Below are positions 1 to 9,134 of a DNA stretch of 64,000 bases, piece after piece (within the stretch, counting starts at the first letter, position 1; every line of letters begins with the position of its first letter). The DNA is from Gillisella vitis. Its GTDB lineage: Bacteria > Pseudomonadota > Alphaproteobacteria > Rhizobiales > Rhizobiaceae. The stretch covers positions 186,001 to 250,000 of the forward strand of contig NZ_JACHLU010000002.1 in the NCBI RefSeq assembly GCF_014204625.1. Reading direction: 5' to 3'. Under the pieces are notes generated by a model. That model saw only the letters and a program-made list of their open reading frames with translations, made no database searches and had not been told where the DNA came from. The position numbers and the translations under genes are program-made.

Positions 1-193
1 ACACAAACGGGTCGCTTTCCTTAAAACAAAGCAGTATAGATGCGCGGGTTTGGAACGGCGCGAAAGCGCTGTGCCGGAGTTTGCCCGTTAATGTGCAAGT
101 GCCTTCAACGCCCTTCAAAGCGTAAGTGTTGCACTTCTCGCGTTCGCGTGGTTTGCTTGAATGGGTGCGCGTAAGCGTGAGGATGATGTGTAC

Positions 194-238
194 GCATGAG
201 CGCTTGGCGATTTGGCGCATGAGCACTTGGCGATTTTT
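194..238. repeat. Short tandem direct repeat upstream of purA
   Basis: Two adjacent copies of a ~21-bp unit, GCATGAGC(G/A)CTTGGCGATTT, at about 194-214 and 218-238, immediately before the purA start. Bases 1-193 hold no gene I can support. Whether the repeat has a regulatory role is unknown; it may simply be a replication-slippage duplication. Confidence 0.5.
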
Positions 239-268
239 TGCGCGTCAGCGCAAGGACAGGATTTGGAA

Positions 269-1567
269 ATGACGAATGTCGTGGTGGTTGGCTCCCAATG
301 GGGTGACGAAGGCAAAGGCAAGATTGTCGATTGGCTCTCTGAGCGCGCGGATGTGGTCGTGCGCTTTCAGGGTGGTCATAATGCCGGCCATACGCTCGTT
401 ATTGATGGCGTGTCCTACAAGCTCTCTCTCCTGCCATCGGGTGTTGCACGCCCCGGCAAAATGGCGGTGATTGGCAATGGTGTGGTGGTTGACCCCCATG
501 CGTTGATTGCAGAAATCGGCCGTCTTGATGCACAGGGCGTCAAGGTGTCGCCGGAGAACCTGCGCATTGCCGATAATGCCACGCTTATTCTGTCGCTTCA
601 CCGCGAGCTGGATGGCTTGCGCGAAGATGCGGCCAGCAACAGCGGCACAAAAATTGGCACCACCCGTCGCGGCATTGGCCCGGCCTATGAAGACAAGGTT
701 GGCCGTCGCGCCATTCGCGTGATGGATCTGGCCGACCCAGAAGGGCTGGCCGAAAAAGTGGCGCGCATTCTGCCCCATCACAACGCGCTGCGCCGTGGCT
801 TTGGTGCGCCGGAAGTTGAGCATTCCACCATTATGGACGAATTGCTGTCGGTGGCCGACAAGGTTCTGCCATTCCGTGAAACCGTGTGGCTGATGCTGGA
901 CAAAGAGCGTCGTCGCGGCGCGCGCATTCTGTTTGAAGGTGCGCAAGGCTCGTTGCTCGACATTGATCACGGCACCTATCCGTTTGTGACCTCATCCAAT
1001 ACCGTTGCCGGTCAGGCTGCGGCTGGCTCTGGCATGGGTCCGGGTTCGCTGGGCTATATTCTTGGTATCACCAAGGCCTACACCACCCGCGTCGGTGAAG
1101 GTCCGTTCCCGACCGAGCTGACCGATGAGATTGGCCAGTTTCTGGGCGAAAAAGGCCATGAATTTGGCACGGTCACGGGTCGCAAGCGCCGTTGCGGCTG
1201 GTTTGATGCGGCTTTGGTGCGCCAGTCGGTGGCCACCAATGGCATCACCGGCATTGCCCTGACCAAGCTGGATGTGCTGGATGGCCTTGATGAGCTGAAG
1301 ATCTGCGTTGGCTATAGGCTGGATGGTGAAGAGATTGATCATCTTCCAGCAAGCCAGGCAGCGCAGGCGCGCGTCGAGCCGATTTATATCACGCTGGAAG
1401 GCTGGAAAGAATCAACCGTTGGTGCGCGCAAATGGGCTGATCTGCCCGCGCAGGCCATCAAATATGTGCGTCAGGTTGAGGAGCTGATTGGTGCGCCGGT
1501 GGCGCTTCTGTCCACCAGCCCCGAACGTGACGACACCATACTTGTGACGGATCCATTTGAGGATTAA
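269..1567 (+). CDS. purA: Adenylosuccinate synthetase
   Basis: Catalyses the first committed step from IMP to AMP: IMP + aspartate + GTP gives adenylosuccinate + GDP + Pi, in the cytosol. The product of 432 residues has the normal bacterial length. It opens with the family signature [18 protein letters not shown] (P-loop-like GDEGKGK), and [12 protein letters not shown] and [12 protein letters not shown] are further PurA signatures. I chose ATG 269 over an in-frame upstream ATG at 212 because homologues begin at MTNVVV. The gene stands alone, followed by a palindromic repeat. Confidence 0.97.
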   Translation: MTNVVVVGSQWGDEGKGKIVDWLSERADVVVRFQGGHNAGHTLVIDGVSYKLSLLPSGVARPGKMAVIGNGVVVDPHALIAEIGRLDAQGVKVSPENLRIADNATLILSLHRELDGLREDAASNSGTKIGTTRRGIGPAYEDKVGRRAIRVMDLADPEGLAEKVARILPHHNALRRGFGAPEVEHSTIMDELLSVADKVLPFRETVWLMLDKERRRGARILFEGAQGSLLDIDHGTYPFVTSSNTVAGQAAAGSGMGPGSLGYILGITKAYTTRVGEGPFPTELTDEIGQFLGEKGHEFGTVTGRKRRCGWFDAALVRQSVATNGITGIALTKLDVLDGLDELKICVGYRLDGEEIDHLPASQAAQARVEPIYITLEGWKESTVGARKWADLPAQAIKYVRQVEELIGAPVALLSTSPERDDTILVTDPFED

Positions 1568-1590
1568 GGTTACATTTGAATTATCGTGTT

Positions 1591-1623
1591 GCATCCCGAA
1601 ACCGGGTCTCTATTTTGGGATGC
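1591..1623. repeat. Palindromic intergenic repeat after purA
   Basis: GCATCCC (1591-1597) and GGGATGC (1617-1623) bracket an ACCGGGTCTC core, a small palindrome of the kind common between rhizobial genes. It lies 24 bp after the purA stop and could act as a transcript-end hairpin, although no T-run follows. A second GC-rich stem-rich stretch follows at about 1648-1692. Confidence 0.5.
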
Positions 1624-1737
1624 GCAAAACAGCAGTAAGGAACGTCCCGGACTCCGGGTTGCCCGGAAGGCCGGGCTATCGGGAGGCCGGGTCTATATCG
1701 TCTTTCGGCCATGGCCGATGACCACGAGAAAGTACGG

Positions 1738-3795
1738 ATGGCAGATTTCGTAGCAGTTATTCGACGTGCCGTTGATGGCCTGTCGAACAATACCCCGGAA
1801 ATGCGTGTAAAGGTGTATGAGAAAGCTCGCGGTGCCGTGATGCGGCAGCTGGAGAACATGACACCCAAGCCGTCAGAGGAGATGTTGCGCCGCCAGCTGG
1901 ATAAGCTTGAGGTCGCCATCACTGACGTTGAGTCGGAATATGCCGAGGCGCTTCCGGCCGAAGATGAGACACTGGACGCTGAACCAGCCTATGAGCCGGA
2001 GCAGGTTGCCGCAATTGAACCAGAGCGCCATGATAGCCCGGCTGAGCCTTATCACGCTGAGCCGGAGCCCTATGATGAGGCGATTGTTGCAGCAGAGCCG
2101 GAGCCAGAAACGGTAGCGGCGGTTTATCAGCCCGAGGCCTATCAGCCGGTTGAGGATGACCATCCGGTTGAGCCGTGGCAGGCACCGGATTATCAGCAAC
2201 CTGACCGCGAGACGCCAGAAGATCACCACGATCATGATGCGCCGATGCCGAAGGCGTCTGCACCTGAATACCCAGAATGGGCAACAGAACCAGAGCCAGA
2301 GCCAGAGCCAGTTGCGGCTGTTGCCAGGCCTTCCATGGATAGCTGGCTGGATGGCCATCTGGAGGAAACGGCAGCGACGCGCCCCGGTGGGCAAGATGAC
2401 TGGGATTCGCCTGTTTCGCAGCATGACGAGGGTGTTTCGGCTGATCCGGTGCCGACTCATCAGTCTGTCTATCACAATGATCAGGCAGATGCGCTTGGCG
2501 CGTTTGATGAATTTGTGCGCAGCCATCCGGTTGGCGATGCGAAAAAAGACCCAGCCGAGCCTGTCGATCTGCTGAACTGGCCTGATGATGGCGTTGATGC
2601 GTCTGCCCGACCGGTCACTGGATCGACGAGTGCAACAGCAAGCGCAAATAACGTTGAGGATCCCGCATGGTTTGACGATTTTGTCACAACCACCAAGGCG
2701 GCAGCCCCCGTTGATGCGGGATTGAAGACTCTGACCAATGACGTCGGCAAACGTCAGGGCGTGTCAAAAGATGACATGTCTGCGGTGCTTGGCAAGGGCA
2801 AGAAAAAAAACAAAGCGCGTAGCAAGGGCGCATCACGCGGTATGATGCCCTATATTCTGTCGGGCGCGCTGGTGGTCATTCTGGCAGGTGGCGGTTATGC
2901 TGCTTACGCCCATCGGGAATTTCTGGGCTCGCTCATCAATGGTTTGACACCACCTGCACCGCAGACTGCGACGCAACCCGATAAGGCTGATACCGCAGAC
3001 AGTGCCGGGGTGAAGGCGGCAACATCTGGTGGCGATGCGCAGGCCGGTGCCGCTGGACAGAAATTTACCCAGCAGCTTTTGCCGGACGGAACAGAAGTTG
3101 ACCGGGGCGCATCGGATACGGCCGCCAGCGGCAATGAAGGGCGCTCGGTTGCCCAGCAGAATGTTGCGGCCAATGCACCACCGACTGCGGCAGAAGCGGC
3201 GACGGCACCCGGCAAAGCCTTTACCGTGCCTGCGAATGGCCAGAAGGCCTACCTTTATGAGGAGCGCCTTGGCGAGACAACGCCCGCAACCATGCAGGGC
3301 TATATTGTCTGGGAAGAAAAGAGCGAGACCGACGATAATGGCAAGGCAGAGCCTGTTATTCAGGGCAGGCTGGCTATTCCCGAACAGGGCCTGACGGCGC
3401 TGATCACCTTCAAGCGCAATACTGATCCATCGCTTCCGGCCAGCCATCTGGCAGAAATTGTGTTTTCCGTGCCCAAGACATTTGCGGGCGGCGGCATTGA
3501 CAGCGTGCAGCGCATTGCCATGAAGCAGACGGAACAGGATCGCGGTGATCCGATTGTGGCTGTTCCGGCCAAAATCATCGATGACAGCTTCATGATCGCT
3601 TTCAACGACTTCGCCGAAGTGGTTGCACGCAACGTCAGCCTGCTGAAGGATCGGGAATGGATGGATATTCCTGTCACCTATCGCAACGGTCGCCGTGCAT
3701 TGATCACACTGGACAAGGGCACCGTCGGCAAGCAGATTTTTGACACTGTCATCACAAAATGGTCAGCAGCCGGCAACGCCAGAAGTGGTGGCTGA
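1738..3795 (+). CDS. Large acidic single-pass membrane protein of unknown function
   Basis: A protein of 685 residues of unknown function; I recognise it only as a type found beside purA in rhizobia. Residues 1-70 form a conserved helical segment (MADFVAVIRRAVDGLSNN). A long Pro/Glu-rich low-complexity region follows to about residue 200, with a run of alternating Glu-Pro near residue 190. A Lys-rich stretch then precedes one membrane segment at about 370-390 (YILSGALVVILAGGGYAAYA). A further 300 residues end in a folded domain that should be periplasmic. The start is taken at 1738, where the conserved N-terminus begins; an in-frame ATG lies at 1711. The layout (disordered acidic cytoplasmic part, one TM, C-terminal domain) suggests an envelope-tethered scaffold, but that is inference. 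Confidence 0.8.
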   Translation: MADFVAVIRRAVDGLSNNTPEMRVKVYEKARGAVMRQLENMTPKPSEEMLRRQLDKLEVAITDVESEYAEALPAEDETLDAEPAYEPEQVAAIEPERHDSPAEPYHAEPEPYDEAIVAAEPEPETVAAVYQPEAYQPVEDDHPVEPWQAPDYQQPDRETPEDHHDHDAPMPKASAPEYPEWATEPEPEPEPVAAVARPSMDSWLDGHLEETAATRPGGQDDWDSPVSQHDEGVSADPVPTHQSVYHNDQADALGAFDEFVRSHPVGDAKKDPAEPVDLLNWPDDGVDASARPVTGSTSATASANNVEDPAWFDDFVTTTKAAAPVDAGLKTLTNDVGKRQGVSKDDMSAVLGKGKKKNKARSKGASRGMMPYILSGALVVILAGGGYAAYAHREFLGSLINGLTPPAPQTATQPDKADTADSAGVKAATSGGDAQAGAAGQKFTQQLLPDGTEVDRGASDTAASGNEGRSVAQQNVAANAPPTAAEAATAPGKAFTVPANGQKAYLYEERLGETTPATMQGYIVWEEKSETDDNGKAEPVIQGRLAIPEQGLTALITFKRNTDPSLPASHLAEIVFSVPKTFAGGGIDSVQRIAMKQTEQDRGDPIVAVPAKIIDDSFMIAFNDFAEVVARNVSLLKDREWMDIPVTYRNGRRALITLDKGTVGKQIFDTVITKWSAAGNARSGG

Positions 3796-3823
3796 GGAAT
3801 ATTTTACAGGGATGATTTTAACA

Positions 3824-3848
3824 GGGAGGTGTTATGCCTCCCTTTTTT
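3824..3848. terminator. Rho-independent terminator between convergent genes
   Basis: GGGAGG (3824-3829), a short loop, CCTCCC (3837-3842) and six T residues (3843-3848). It ends the rightward gene 1738-3795 and lies 5 bp from the stop of the leftward MFS gene. Confidence 0.8.
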
Positions 3849-3852
3849 CATT

Positions 3853-5067
3853 CTATTCCGGTGCCACTTTGTTGCTGTTGACGATAAACAGCCCGAGCGC
3901 AATGGCTGCCACACCACCGTGAACAAGATAGGCAAGAGAATAGCCGCCTTTTTCGGTCAGCCATCCGGCAACGATGTTGCTGGAAGAGGCACCAATGCCT
4001 TGGACAGTCATGACGGCGGCCAGGCCAACGTTGAAACGGCCAGATCCGAGCAAAATCCTCTCCACGGCAATGGGTGTTGCAATGCCAATCAGTCCGGCAC
4101 CAATACCATCCAGAATTTGGACGGGGTAAATGGCGGCAAAGCTTGAAAAACTCCCGGCAATCATGCCTCTGATCGGCAGAGCCAGCAGGGCAATGAGAAA
4201 CACGGTGCGCAGGCCAAAGCGCCTGATCAACATCGGTGCGGCCGCAGCCACCACAATCATCGACAATTGCGAGATGCCGGTGGTGATTGCCGTGGTTTGA
4301 AACGGGCTGTCGAGCTGAATGGAAAAATCCTGAGCAAGCAATCGGCTGATGGGCGCGTTGCCAAAATGAAAGATCATCATGATGATGGCGAGGACGATCA
4401 GCCCCCGGTTCTGGGCCAGAATCCGATAGCTGGCAGGCTGTGCTGTGTTGTCATGTGCGGTATCAAAGCCGCGTGCGACCTTTTGATTGATCTCTGCTGG
4501 ATTGATGGTGAGTGTGGCGGCAATGGTGGCAAAGGCAGTGGCCAGCATCAGCCAGACAATCCCGCTTTGGCCAAAAGACCCTGCGATCAGATAGACACAG
4601 ACCAAAGAAAAAACATTGCCGCTGTGATTCCAGACTTCGTTGCGTGAAATCTGTCCTGTGAAGGCATTTGGGCCGACAAGGCCGAGCGTCAACCCCATCA
4701 GGGCAGGGCCGATAACGGCACCAACCAGCGCATTGGCCGATTGTCCGCCAAACACCGAAAGGTTATTAGGGCTTGCCAATGTCCACAGCGCTGTTGCTGT
4801 CACCAGCATGACCGGCAGGATGATCAATCCGCGTTTATAGGGCGTTGTGTCGACCAACGCCCCGAAAAAAGGTGTTGCGACCATGCCAATCACACCGCCC
4901 ATTGTGGCAATGATACCAAGCGTCATGGGCTGCCAGCCATGGGTTGCCAGAAAGCCGTCGAGAAACGGTCCCAGTCCATCCCGCGCATCGGCGAGAAAAA
5001 AATTGAGCGTGGCAAGGGCCATCAGTGAGCGATGGCTCGCACCTGTGATCTTTGGTTGCGCAGACAC
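3853..5067 (-). CDS. Major facilitator superfamily transporter
   Basis: A 404-residue inner-membrane permease with about twelve hydrophobic segments, the usual MFS length. The first loop carries DARDGLGPFLDGFLATHGW, and the second half holds IYPVQILDGIGAGLIGIATP, both typical of a subgroup of uncharacterised rhizobial MFS proteins. The substrate cannot be told from sequence; efflux or uptake of a small organic compound is likely. It is divergent from the ArsB-like permease, so the two probably share the 5068-5234 promoter region. Confidence 0.85.
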   Translation of the reverse strand: MSAQPKITGASHRSLMALATLNFFLADARDGLGPFLDGFLATHGWQPMTLGIIATMGGVIGMVATPFFGALVDTTPYKRGLIILPVMLVTATALWTLASPNNLSVFGGQSANALVGAVIGPALMGLTLGLVGPNAFTGQISRNEVWNHSGNVFSLVCVYLIAGSFGQSGIVWLMLATAFATIAATLTINPAEINQKVARGFDTAHDNTAQPASYRILAQNRGLIVLAIIMMIFHFGNAPISRLLAQDFSIQLDSPFQTTAITTGISQLSMIVVAAAAPMLIRRFGLRTVFLIALLALPIRGMIAGSFSSFAAIYPVQILDGIGAGLIGIATPIAVERILLGSGRFNVGLAAVMTVQGIGASSSNIVAGWLTEKGGYSLAYLVHGGVAAIALGLFIVNSNKVAPE

Positions 5068-5234
5068 GGGTTACACCCTCATCCTGTTGTTTCTCCTGGG
5101 GTATGACATGGAGTTCGAACGGTGTAAGGAAACTGGCAGCATGTAAAATAGCAAAATTGTCTTTTGACAATTGCGCTTGGGGCACAGCGCTCTACATGTG
5201 CAATGTCTGTTTGCGGCTGATTCTCGGCCTGCGT

Positions 5235-6512
5235 ATGTCCGGATGGCCTATGGCGACGATCTATGTGACTTGGGGCATTTCTGCCCTTGCTGTTTTGGGT
5301 GTGATTGTTCGGCCACGGGGTTGGCCAGAGGCGATCTGGGCTGTTGCCGGTGCGCTTGCGCTCTGGGTGTTCGGCCAGATTGGCATCGCGGACGTCTGGG
5401 CGGGCATTGCCAAAGGCTATGATGTCTATCTGTTTTTGATGGGCATGATGCTGTTGTCGGAGCTTGCGCGGCGTGAAGGGCTGTTTGACTGGTTGGCAGC
5501 GCTGGCGACGCAAAAGGCCAAAGGGTCGTCCTTGCGGTTGTTTGTGCTGATCTACGGCGTTGGCATTGTGGTGACGGCGTTTTTGTCGAATGATGCCACC
5601 GCAGTGGTGCTGACGCCTGCTGTCTATGCCGCAACGCGGGCGGCAAAACTCAAGAACCCGATGCCTTACCTGCTGATTTGCGCGTTCATTGCCAATGCCG
5701 CCAGTTTTGTTTTGCCGATTTCCAATCCCGCCAATCTGGTAATTTTTGGCGGCGGCACCATGCCGCCATTGTCGAAATGGCTCTCAACCTTTGCCTTGCC
5801 GTCTCTGGTGGCCATCATTGTCACCTTTGCCATGCTATACTGGAGCCAGCGGCGCGACATCCTCTCAGAAACGCTGGAACAACAGATTGATGCACCGATC
5901 CTGTCCCATAGTGCCCGATTGGCAGGCTACGGCCTGCTGGCGACCGCGGCCATCCTGATTGCGGCATCTGCGCTGGGGCTGGATCTGGGCCTGCCGACCT
6001 TTCTCGCGGGCGTGCTGACCACGGTGCTGGTGCTGATCCTGACCCGCCAAAGCCCGATTGAGACGCTGAAGGGCATGTCCTGGAGTGTGCTGCCGCTGGT
6101 GGCCGGGCTTTTCGTGCTGGTTGAAGGGCTGGATAAAACCGGATTGACCGGCACGCTCGCCCAGTCTTTAGCCTATTGGCAGGCCGCAGATGCCGGAACA
6201 GCGGCGATGGGGGCGGGTCTGCTGGTCGGTTTTTTATCAAACCTTGTCAACAATCTGCCAGCCGGTCTGGTCGCAGGTGCCACCGTATCGGCTGCTCATG
6301 TCAGCGATACCGTCGCGGCGGCTGTGCTGATTGGCGTTGATCTCGGGCCCAACCTCTCCGTCACCGGATCACTTGCTACCATCCTCTGGCTCTCGGCGCT
6401 TCGGCGCGAGGGATTGTCAATCAGTGCATGGGCGTTTTTGAAAATTGGTGCCGTGGTGATGATCCCGGCGCTGGTGCTGTCGCTGGCGACGCTGGTGTTT
6501 ATGGCGGGATAA
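5235..6512 (+). CDS. ArsB/SLC13-like ion permease
   Basis: A protein of about 425 residues with ten or more hydrophobic segments, in the ArsB/NhaD ion-transporter superfamily. Conserved loops include FLSNDATAVVLTPAV and FVLPISNPANLVIF in the first half and GFLSNLVNNLPAGLVAG in the second, the paired N-D/N-P and N-N-P motifs of ArsB-type pumps. Arsenite extrusion is the nearest characterised role, but there is no arsR, arsC or arsH beside it, so the substrate is uncertain. The reading frame is open from 5052. ATG 5235 or ATG 5250 (MATIYVTWG) are the sensible starts; neither has a strong ribosome-binding site. Confidence 0.8.
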   Translation: MSGWPMATIYVTWGISALAVLGVIVRPRGWPEAIWAVAGALALWVFGQIGIADVWAGIAKGYDVYLFLMGMMLLSELARREGLFDWLAALATQKAKGSSLRLFVLIYGVGIVVTAFLSNDATAVVLTPAVYAATRAAKLKNPMPYLLICAFIANAASFVLPISNPANLVIFGGGTMPPLSKWLSTFALPSLVAIIVTFAMLYWSQRRDILSETLEQQIDAPILSHSARLAGYGLLATAAILIAASALGLDLGLPTFLAGVLTTVLVLILTRQSPIETLKGMSWSVLPLVAGLFVLVEGLDKTGLTGTLAQSLAYWQAADAGTAAMGAGLLVGFLSNLVNNLPAGLVAGATVSAAHVSDTVAAAVLIGVDLGPNLSVTGSLATILWLSALRREGLSISAWAFLKIGAVVMIPALVLSLATLVFMAG

Positions 6513-6518
6513 GACGCA

Positions 6519-6546
6519 GGCCCAAAGCGATCATAGGCTTTGGGCC
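6519..6546. terminator. Inverted repeat between convergent genes
   Basis: GGCCCAAAGC (6519-6528) pairs perfectly with GCTTTGGGCC (6537-6546) across an 8-nt loop, immediately between the stops of the ArsB-like permease and the leftward SnoaL-like gene. It lacks a T-run on either side, so it is a stabilising or Rho-assisted end rather than a classical terminator. Confidence 0.55.
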
Positions 6547-6555
6547 ATGCTGTGC

Positions 6556-6942
6556 TTACCGCTTGTCTTGATTGAGGCGTGGCTCGCCGATTTTAAACCG
6601 GGCGGTTTTGATCTTGCCGTCCTCAATTTCGTAAATGCAAATGACGTCAACCTCTCCCGCGCCATCTGGAAAGGTGCGTGTCACTGTTTCATGGTCAACG
6701 ACAACATTGCCGACAACGGCTCTGCTGTGCAATGTGCCAAACAGATTGGCTTCCTTGAACCGTTCAATGTGGCGGTTTCTGATCTCGTCCACGCCTGAGG
6801 CAATCAGCGTATCGGGGAAGATATAATATTGGCAATCATCGGCCCACCAAGGCATGAAGCGGTCAATGTCGCGGGCGTTGTAGGCCTGCAACTGCATTTC
6901 CACAGGGTGAGCGATCTCATCAATCAGAGTGGATTTCAACAT
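6556..6942 (-). CDS. SnoaL/NTF2-like fold protein
   Basis: A 128-residue protein of the steroid-isomerase/SnoaL-like NTF2 fold: an N-terminal helix with YNARDIDRFMPWWADDCQ, the FPDTLIASGVDEIRNRH segment, and C-terminal strands VDVICIYEIEDGKI. Members are small cone-shaped enzymes or ligand binders, and no substrate can be assigned. It lies 20 bp after rpoH on the same strand and may be co-transcribed with it, which would place it in the heat-shock transcript; that is inference. Confidence 0.75.
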   Translation of the reverse strand: MLKSTLIDEIAHPVEMQLQAYNARDIDRFMPWWADDCQYYIFPDTLIASGVDEIRNRHIERFKEANLFGTLHSRAVVGNVVVDHETVTRTFPDGAGEVDVICIYEIEDGKIKTARFKIGEPRLNQDKR

Positions 6943-6962
6943 CGGATTCGTCTCTCTGCGGA

Positions 6963-7865
6963 TTATGCGTCAACGACCCGCAGGGCCTTGGCCTGTTCCA
7001 GCGCGTCTTTCTGTACAGCGTCCTGCACTTTTTCAAAGGCGCGCACTTCGATCTGGCGCACGCGCTCGCGGCTGATGTCAAATTCGGCGGATAGCTCTTC
7101 CAGCGTGACCGGTTCTTCGGCCAGGCGACGGGCCGCAAAAATGCGGCGTTCGCGCTCGTTCAGCACGGCCATGGCGCGCGACAACATGCTGCGGCGGGTT
7201 TCCAGCTCGTCCTGTTCGATCAGCACAGCTTCCTGACTTTCGTGATCATCCACCAGCCAATCCTGCCACTGGCCGGATTCGCCTTCGCTGGCGCGCATCG
7301 GTGCGTTCAGCGATGCATCGCCAGACAGGCGACGGTTCATCGAAATCACTTCTTCTTCCGAAACATTCAGCTTGGTAGCAATCTCAGCGACATGTTCGTG
7401 GCGCAGATCGCCTTCTTCAATTGCCTGAATCTTGCCTTTCAGGCGACGCAGGTTGAAAAACAGCCGTTTTTGATTGGCGGTGGTGCCCATTTTCACCAAG
7501 GACCATGAGCGCAGGATATATTCCTGAATCGAGGCCTTGATCCACCACATGGCATAGGTCGCCAGGCGAAAACCGCGTTCGGGGTCAAATTTCTTCACCG
7601 CCTGCATCAGGCCAACATTGCCCTCAGACACAACTTCGCCAATCGGCAGGCCATAGCCGCGGTAGCCCATGGCAATCTTGGCCACAAGCCGCAGATGGCT
7701 TGTCACCAGACGATGGGCGGCATCGCGGTCGGCATGTTCGGCATAGCGCTTTGCCAGCATATATTCTTCTTGCGGTTCCAGCATGGGAAATTTGCGGATC
7801 TCGTCAAGATAGCGGTTCAGACCGCCTTCACCGGCGGTAATAGATGGCAGACTGTTCCGGGCCAT
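6963..7865 (-). CDS. rpoH: RNA polymerase sigma-32 factor
   Basis: Alternative sigma factor directing RNA polymerase to heat-shock promoters. Of 300 residues, the normal length. Region 2 contains EYMLAKRY, HLRLVAKIAMGYRGYGLPIGE and ATYAMWWIKASIQEYILRSW. The RpoH box QKRLFFNLRRLK, diagnostic for sigma-32, is intact. Region 4 ends in FDISRERVRQIEVRAFEKV. Start ATG 7865 is preceded by an AAGAAAGGGG ribosome-binding site; the open frame to 7943 is not used. A CTTGAA-N17-CTATCT promoter about 90 nt upstream suggests self-regulation. Rhizobia usually have two rpoH genes; this one resembles the rpoH1 type but I cannot be certain. Confidence 0.95.
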   Translation of the reverse strand: MARNSLPSITAGEGGLNRYLDEIRKFPMLEPQEEYMLAKRYAEHADRDAAHRLVTSHLRLVAKIAMGYRGYGLPIGEVVSEGNVGLMQAVKKFDPERGFRLATYAMWWIKASIQEYILRSWSLVKMGTTANQKRLFFNLRRLKGKIQAIEEGDLRHEHVAEIATKLNVSEEEVISMNRRLSGDASLNAPMRASEGESGQWQDWLVDDHESQEAVLIEQDELETRRSMLSRAMAVLNERERRIFAARRLAEEPVTLEELSAEFDISRERVRQIEVRAFEKVQDAVQKDALEQAKALRVVDA

Positions 7866-7954
7866 AGAGCACCCCTTTCTTCTTGAAACCTCCCGGCCAG
7901 TGTGGGCAGGTTCTGATTGCGTGGATAGCATGATCCCACGCAACTCCTGTTGGA

Positions 7955-7983
7955 AGATAGGTATACGAAAGTGTCAATTCAAG
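7955..7983 (-). promoter_or_regulatory. Sigma-32-type promoter of rpoH
   Basis: Reading leftward: CTTGAA (7983-7978), a 17-nt spacer, CTATCT (7960-7955). This matches the alphaproteobacterial RpoH promoter pattern (CTTGAA and C(T/C)AT.T separated by 16-17 nt). It is about 90 nt upstream of the rpoH ATG and implies that RpoH transcribes its own gene. Confidence 0.6.
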
Positions 7984-8025
7984 GACCGTTTTGTCTGCGT
8001 CCAACCTGCCTTGCGGCATGGTTTA

Positions 8026-9051
8026 TCAAATTGCCTGAAACGCTTCCATCACGGCGGCCATATCGTCTGGCACGGGGGCTTCAAAATGCATCACCTCGCC
8101 GGTAGTCGGGTGCTCAAACGCCAGCAGAAAAGCGTGCAGGGCCTGCCGGTGAAAGCCGGTAACCACGGCCTTGGCAGCATCGGGCAACAGATTGGCCTTG
8201 GTTTTGAACGCCGCGCCATATTCAGGATCGCCCACCAAGGGGTGGCCAATATGGGCCATATGCACGCGAATCTGATGGGTGCGGCCCGTTTCCAGCCGGC
8301 ACTCGACCAGCGAGGCAAGGCAGGTGGAATCCGGCTTTTCGCCATAGCGCTCAATCACCTCATAATGGGTGATGGCTTCACGGGCGTCATCACTGTCCTC
8401 ATGCTTGACCGTGCGTTTGGTGCGGTCGCCTGCGCGGCCCAAGGCGGCATCAATGGTGCCGCGCAGGCCTTTGGGACGACCCCAGACAATGGCCTGATAG
8501 GCGCGCTCCAGCGGGCCATTACGGCCATGGTCGGCGAATTGGTCGGCCAGATGCCGATGGGCAATATCGTTTTTGGCCACCACCATAACGCCGGAGGTTT
8601 CCTTGTCCAGCCGATGCACAATGCCGGGGCGCTTGACGCCACCAATGCCCGAAAGGCTATCGCCGCAATGGTGGATCAGCGCATTGACCAGCGTGCCCGT
8701 CCAGTTGCCTGCGCCGGGATGCACCACCAGACCTGCGGGCTTGGACAGAACAATCAGGTCTTTGTCTTCATAGAGCACCTCAAGCGGAATATCCTCGCCC
8801 TTCGGCTCCGGGTCTTCTGGCTCCGGCATGTCGATGATCAGGGCATCGCCGGGCTTGATCTTGCGCTTTGGCTCGGTGATGACCGTGCCGTTGATGGAAA
8901 TGGCCCCTTGCTCGATCAGCGCCTTGACCCGGTTGCGCGACAGATCCCCCCCCAATTCTGCGGCCAGCCATGCATCCAGACGGCCTTGGGCGTCTTCATT
9001 GGCAATCAGCTCTTTCCTTGCGGCGCTTGCTTGTTTAAAGGGGTCTGTCAT
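8026..9051 (-). CDS. rluD: RluA-family 23S rRNA pseudouridine synthase (RluD-like)
   Basis: Converts specific uridines in 23S rRNA to pseudouridine. The 341-residue protein has an N-terminal S4 RNA-binding domain (GRLDAWLAAELGGDLSRNRVK, about 22-85) followed by the RluA catalytic domain, with the catalytic Asp at about residue 149 in HRLDKETSGV. LETGRTHQIRVHMAHIGHPL is the second family motif. ATG 9051 (MTDPFKQ) is chosen over an in-frame ATG at 9096, which would overlap the divergent gene's upstream region. The rluD assignment within RluA/C/D is by general resemblance only. Confidence 0.88.
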   Translation of the reverse strand: MTDPFKQASAARKELIANEDAQGRLDAWLAAELGGDLSRNRVKALIEQGAISINGTVITEPKRKIKPGDALIIDMPEPEDPEPKGEDIPLEVLYEDKDLIVLSKPAGLVVHPGAGNWTGTLVNALIHHCGDSLSGIGGVKRPGIVHRLDKETSGVMVVAKNDIAHRHLADQFADHGRNGPLERAYQAIVWGRPKGLRGTIDAALGRAGDRTKRTVKHEDSDDAREAITHYEVIERYGEKPDSTCLASLVECRLETGRTHQIRVHMAHIGHPLVGDPEYGAAFKTKANLLPDAAKAVVTGFHRQALHAFLLAFEHPTTGEVMHFEAPVPDDMAAVMEAFQAI

Positions 9052-9134
9052 CGTGTGATCCTGTTTTTCGGTCTTGTGAGGAGACCGACCGCCCATTGAG
9101 GCGGCTTGATCGCCTCAGCAGGGAAAGGTTTGAT

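Noticed and set aside
7900..9099. Rightward open frame of 399 codons
   Set aside because: Antisense to the pseudouridine synthase gene, which carries the catalytic HRLDKETSG motif.
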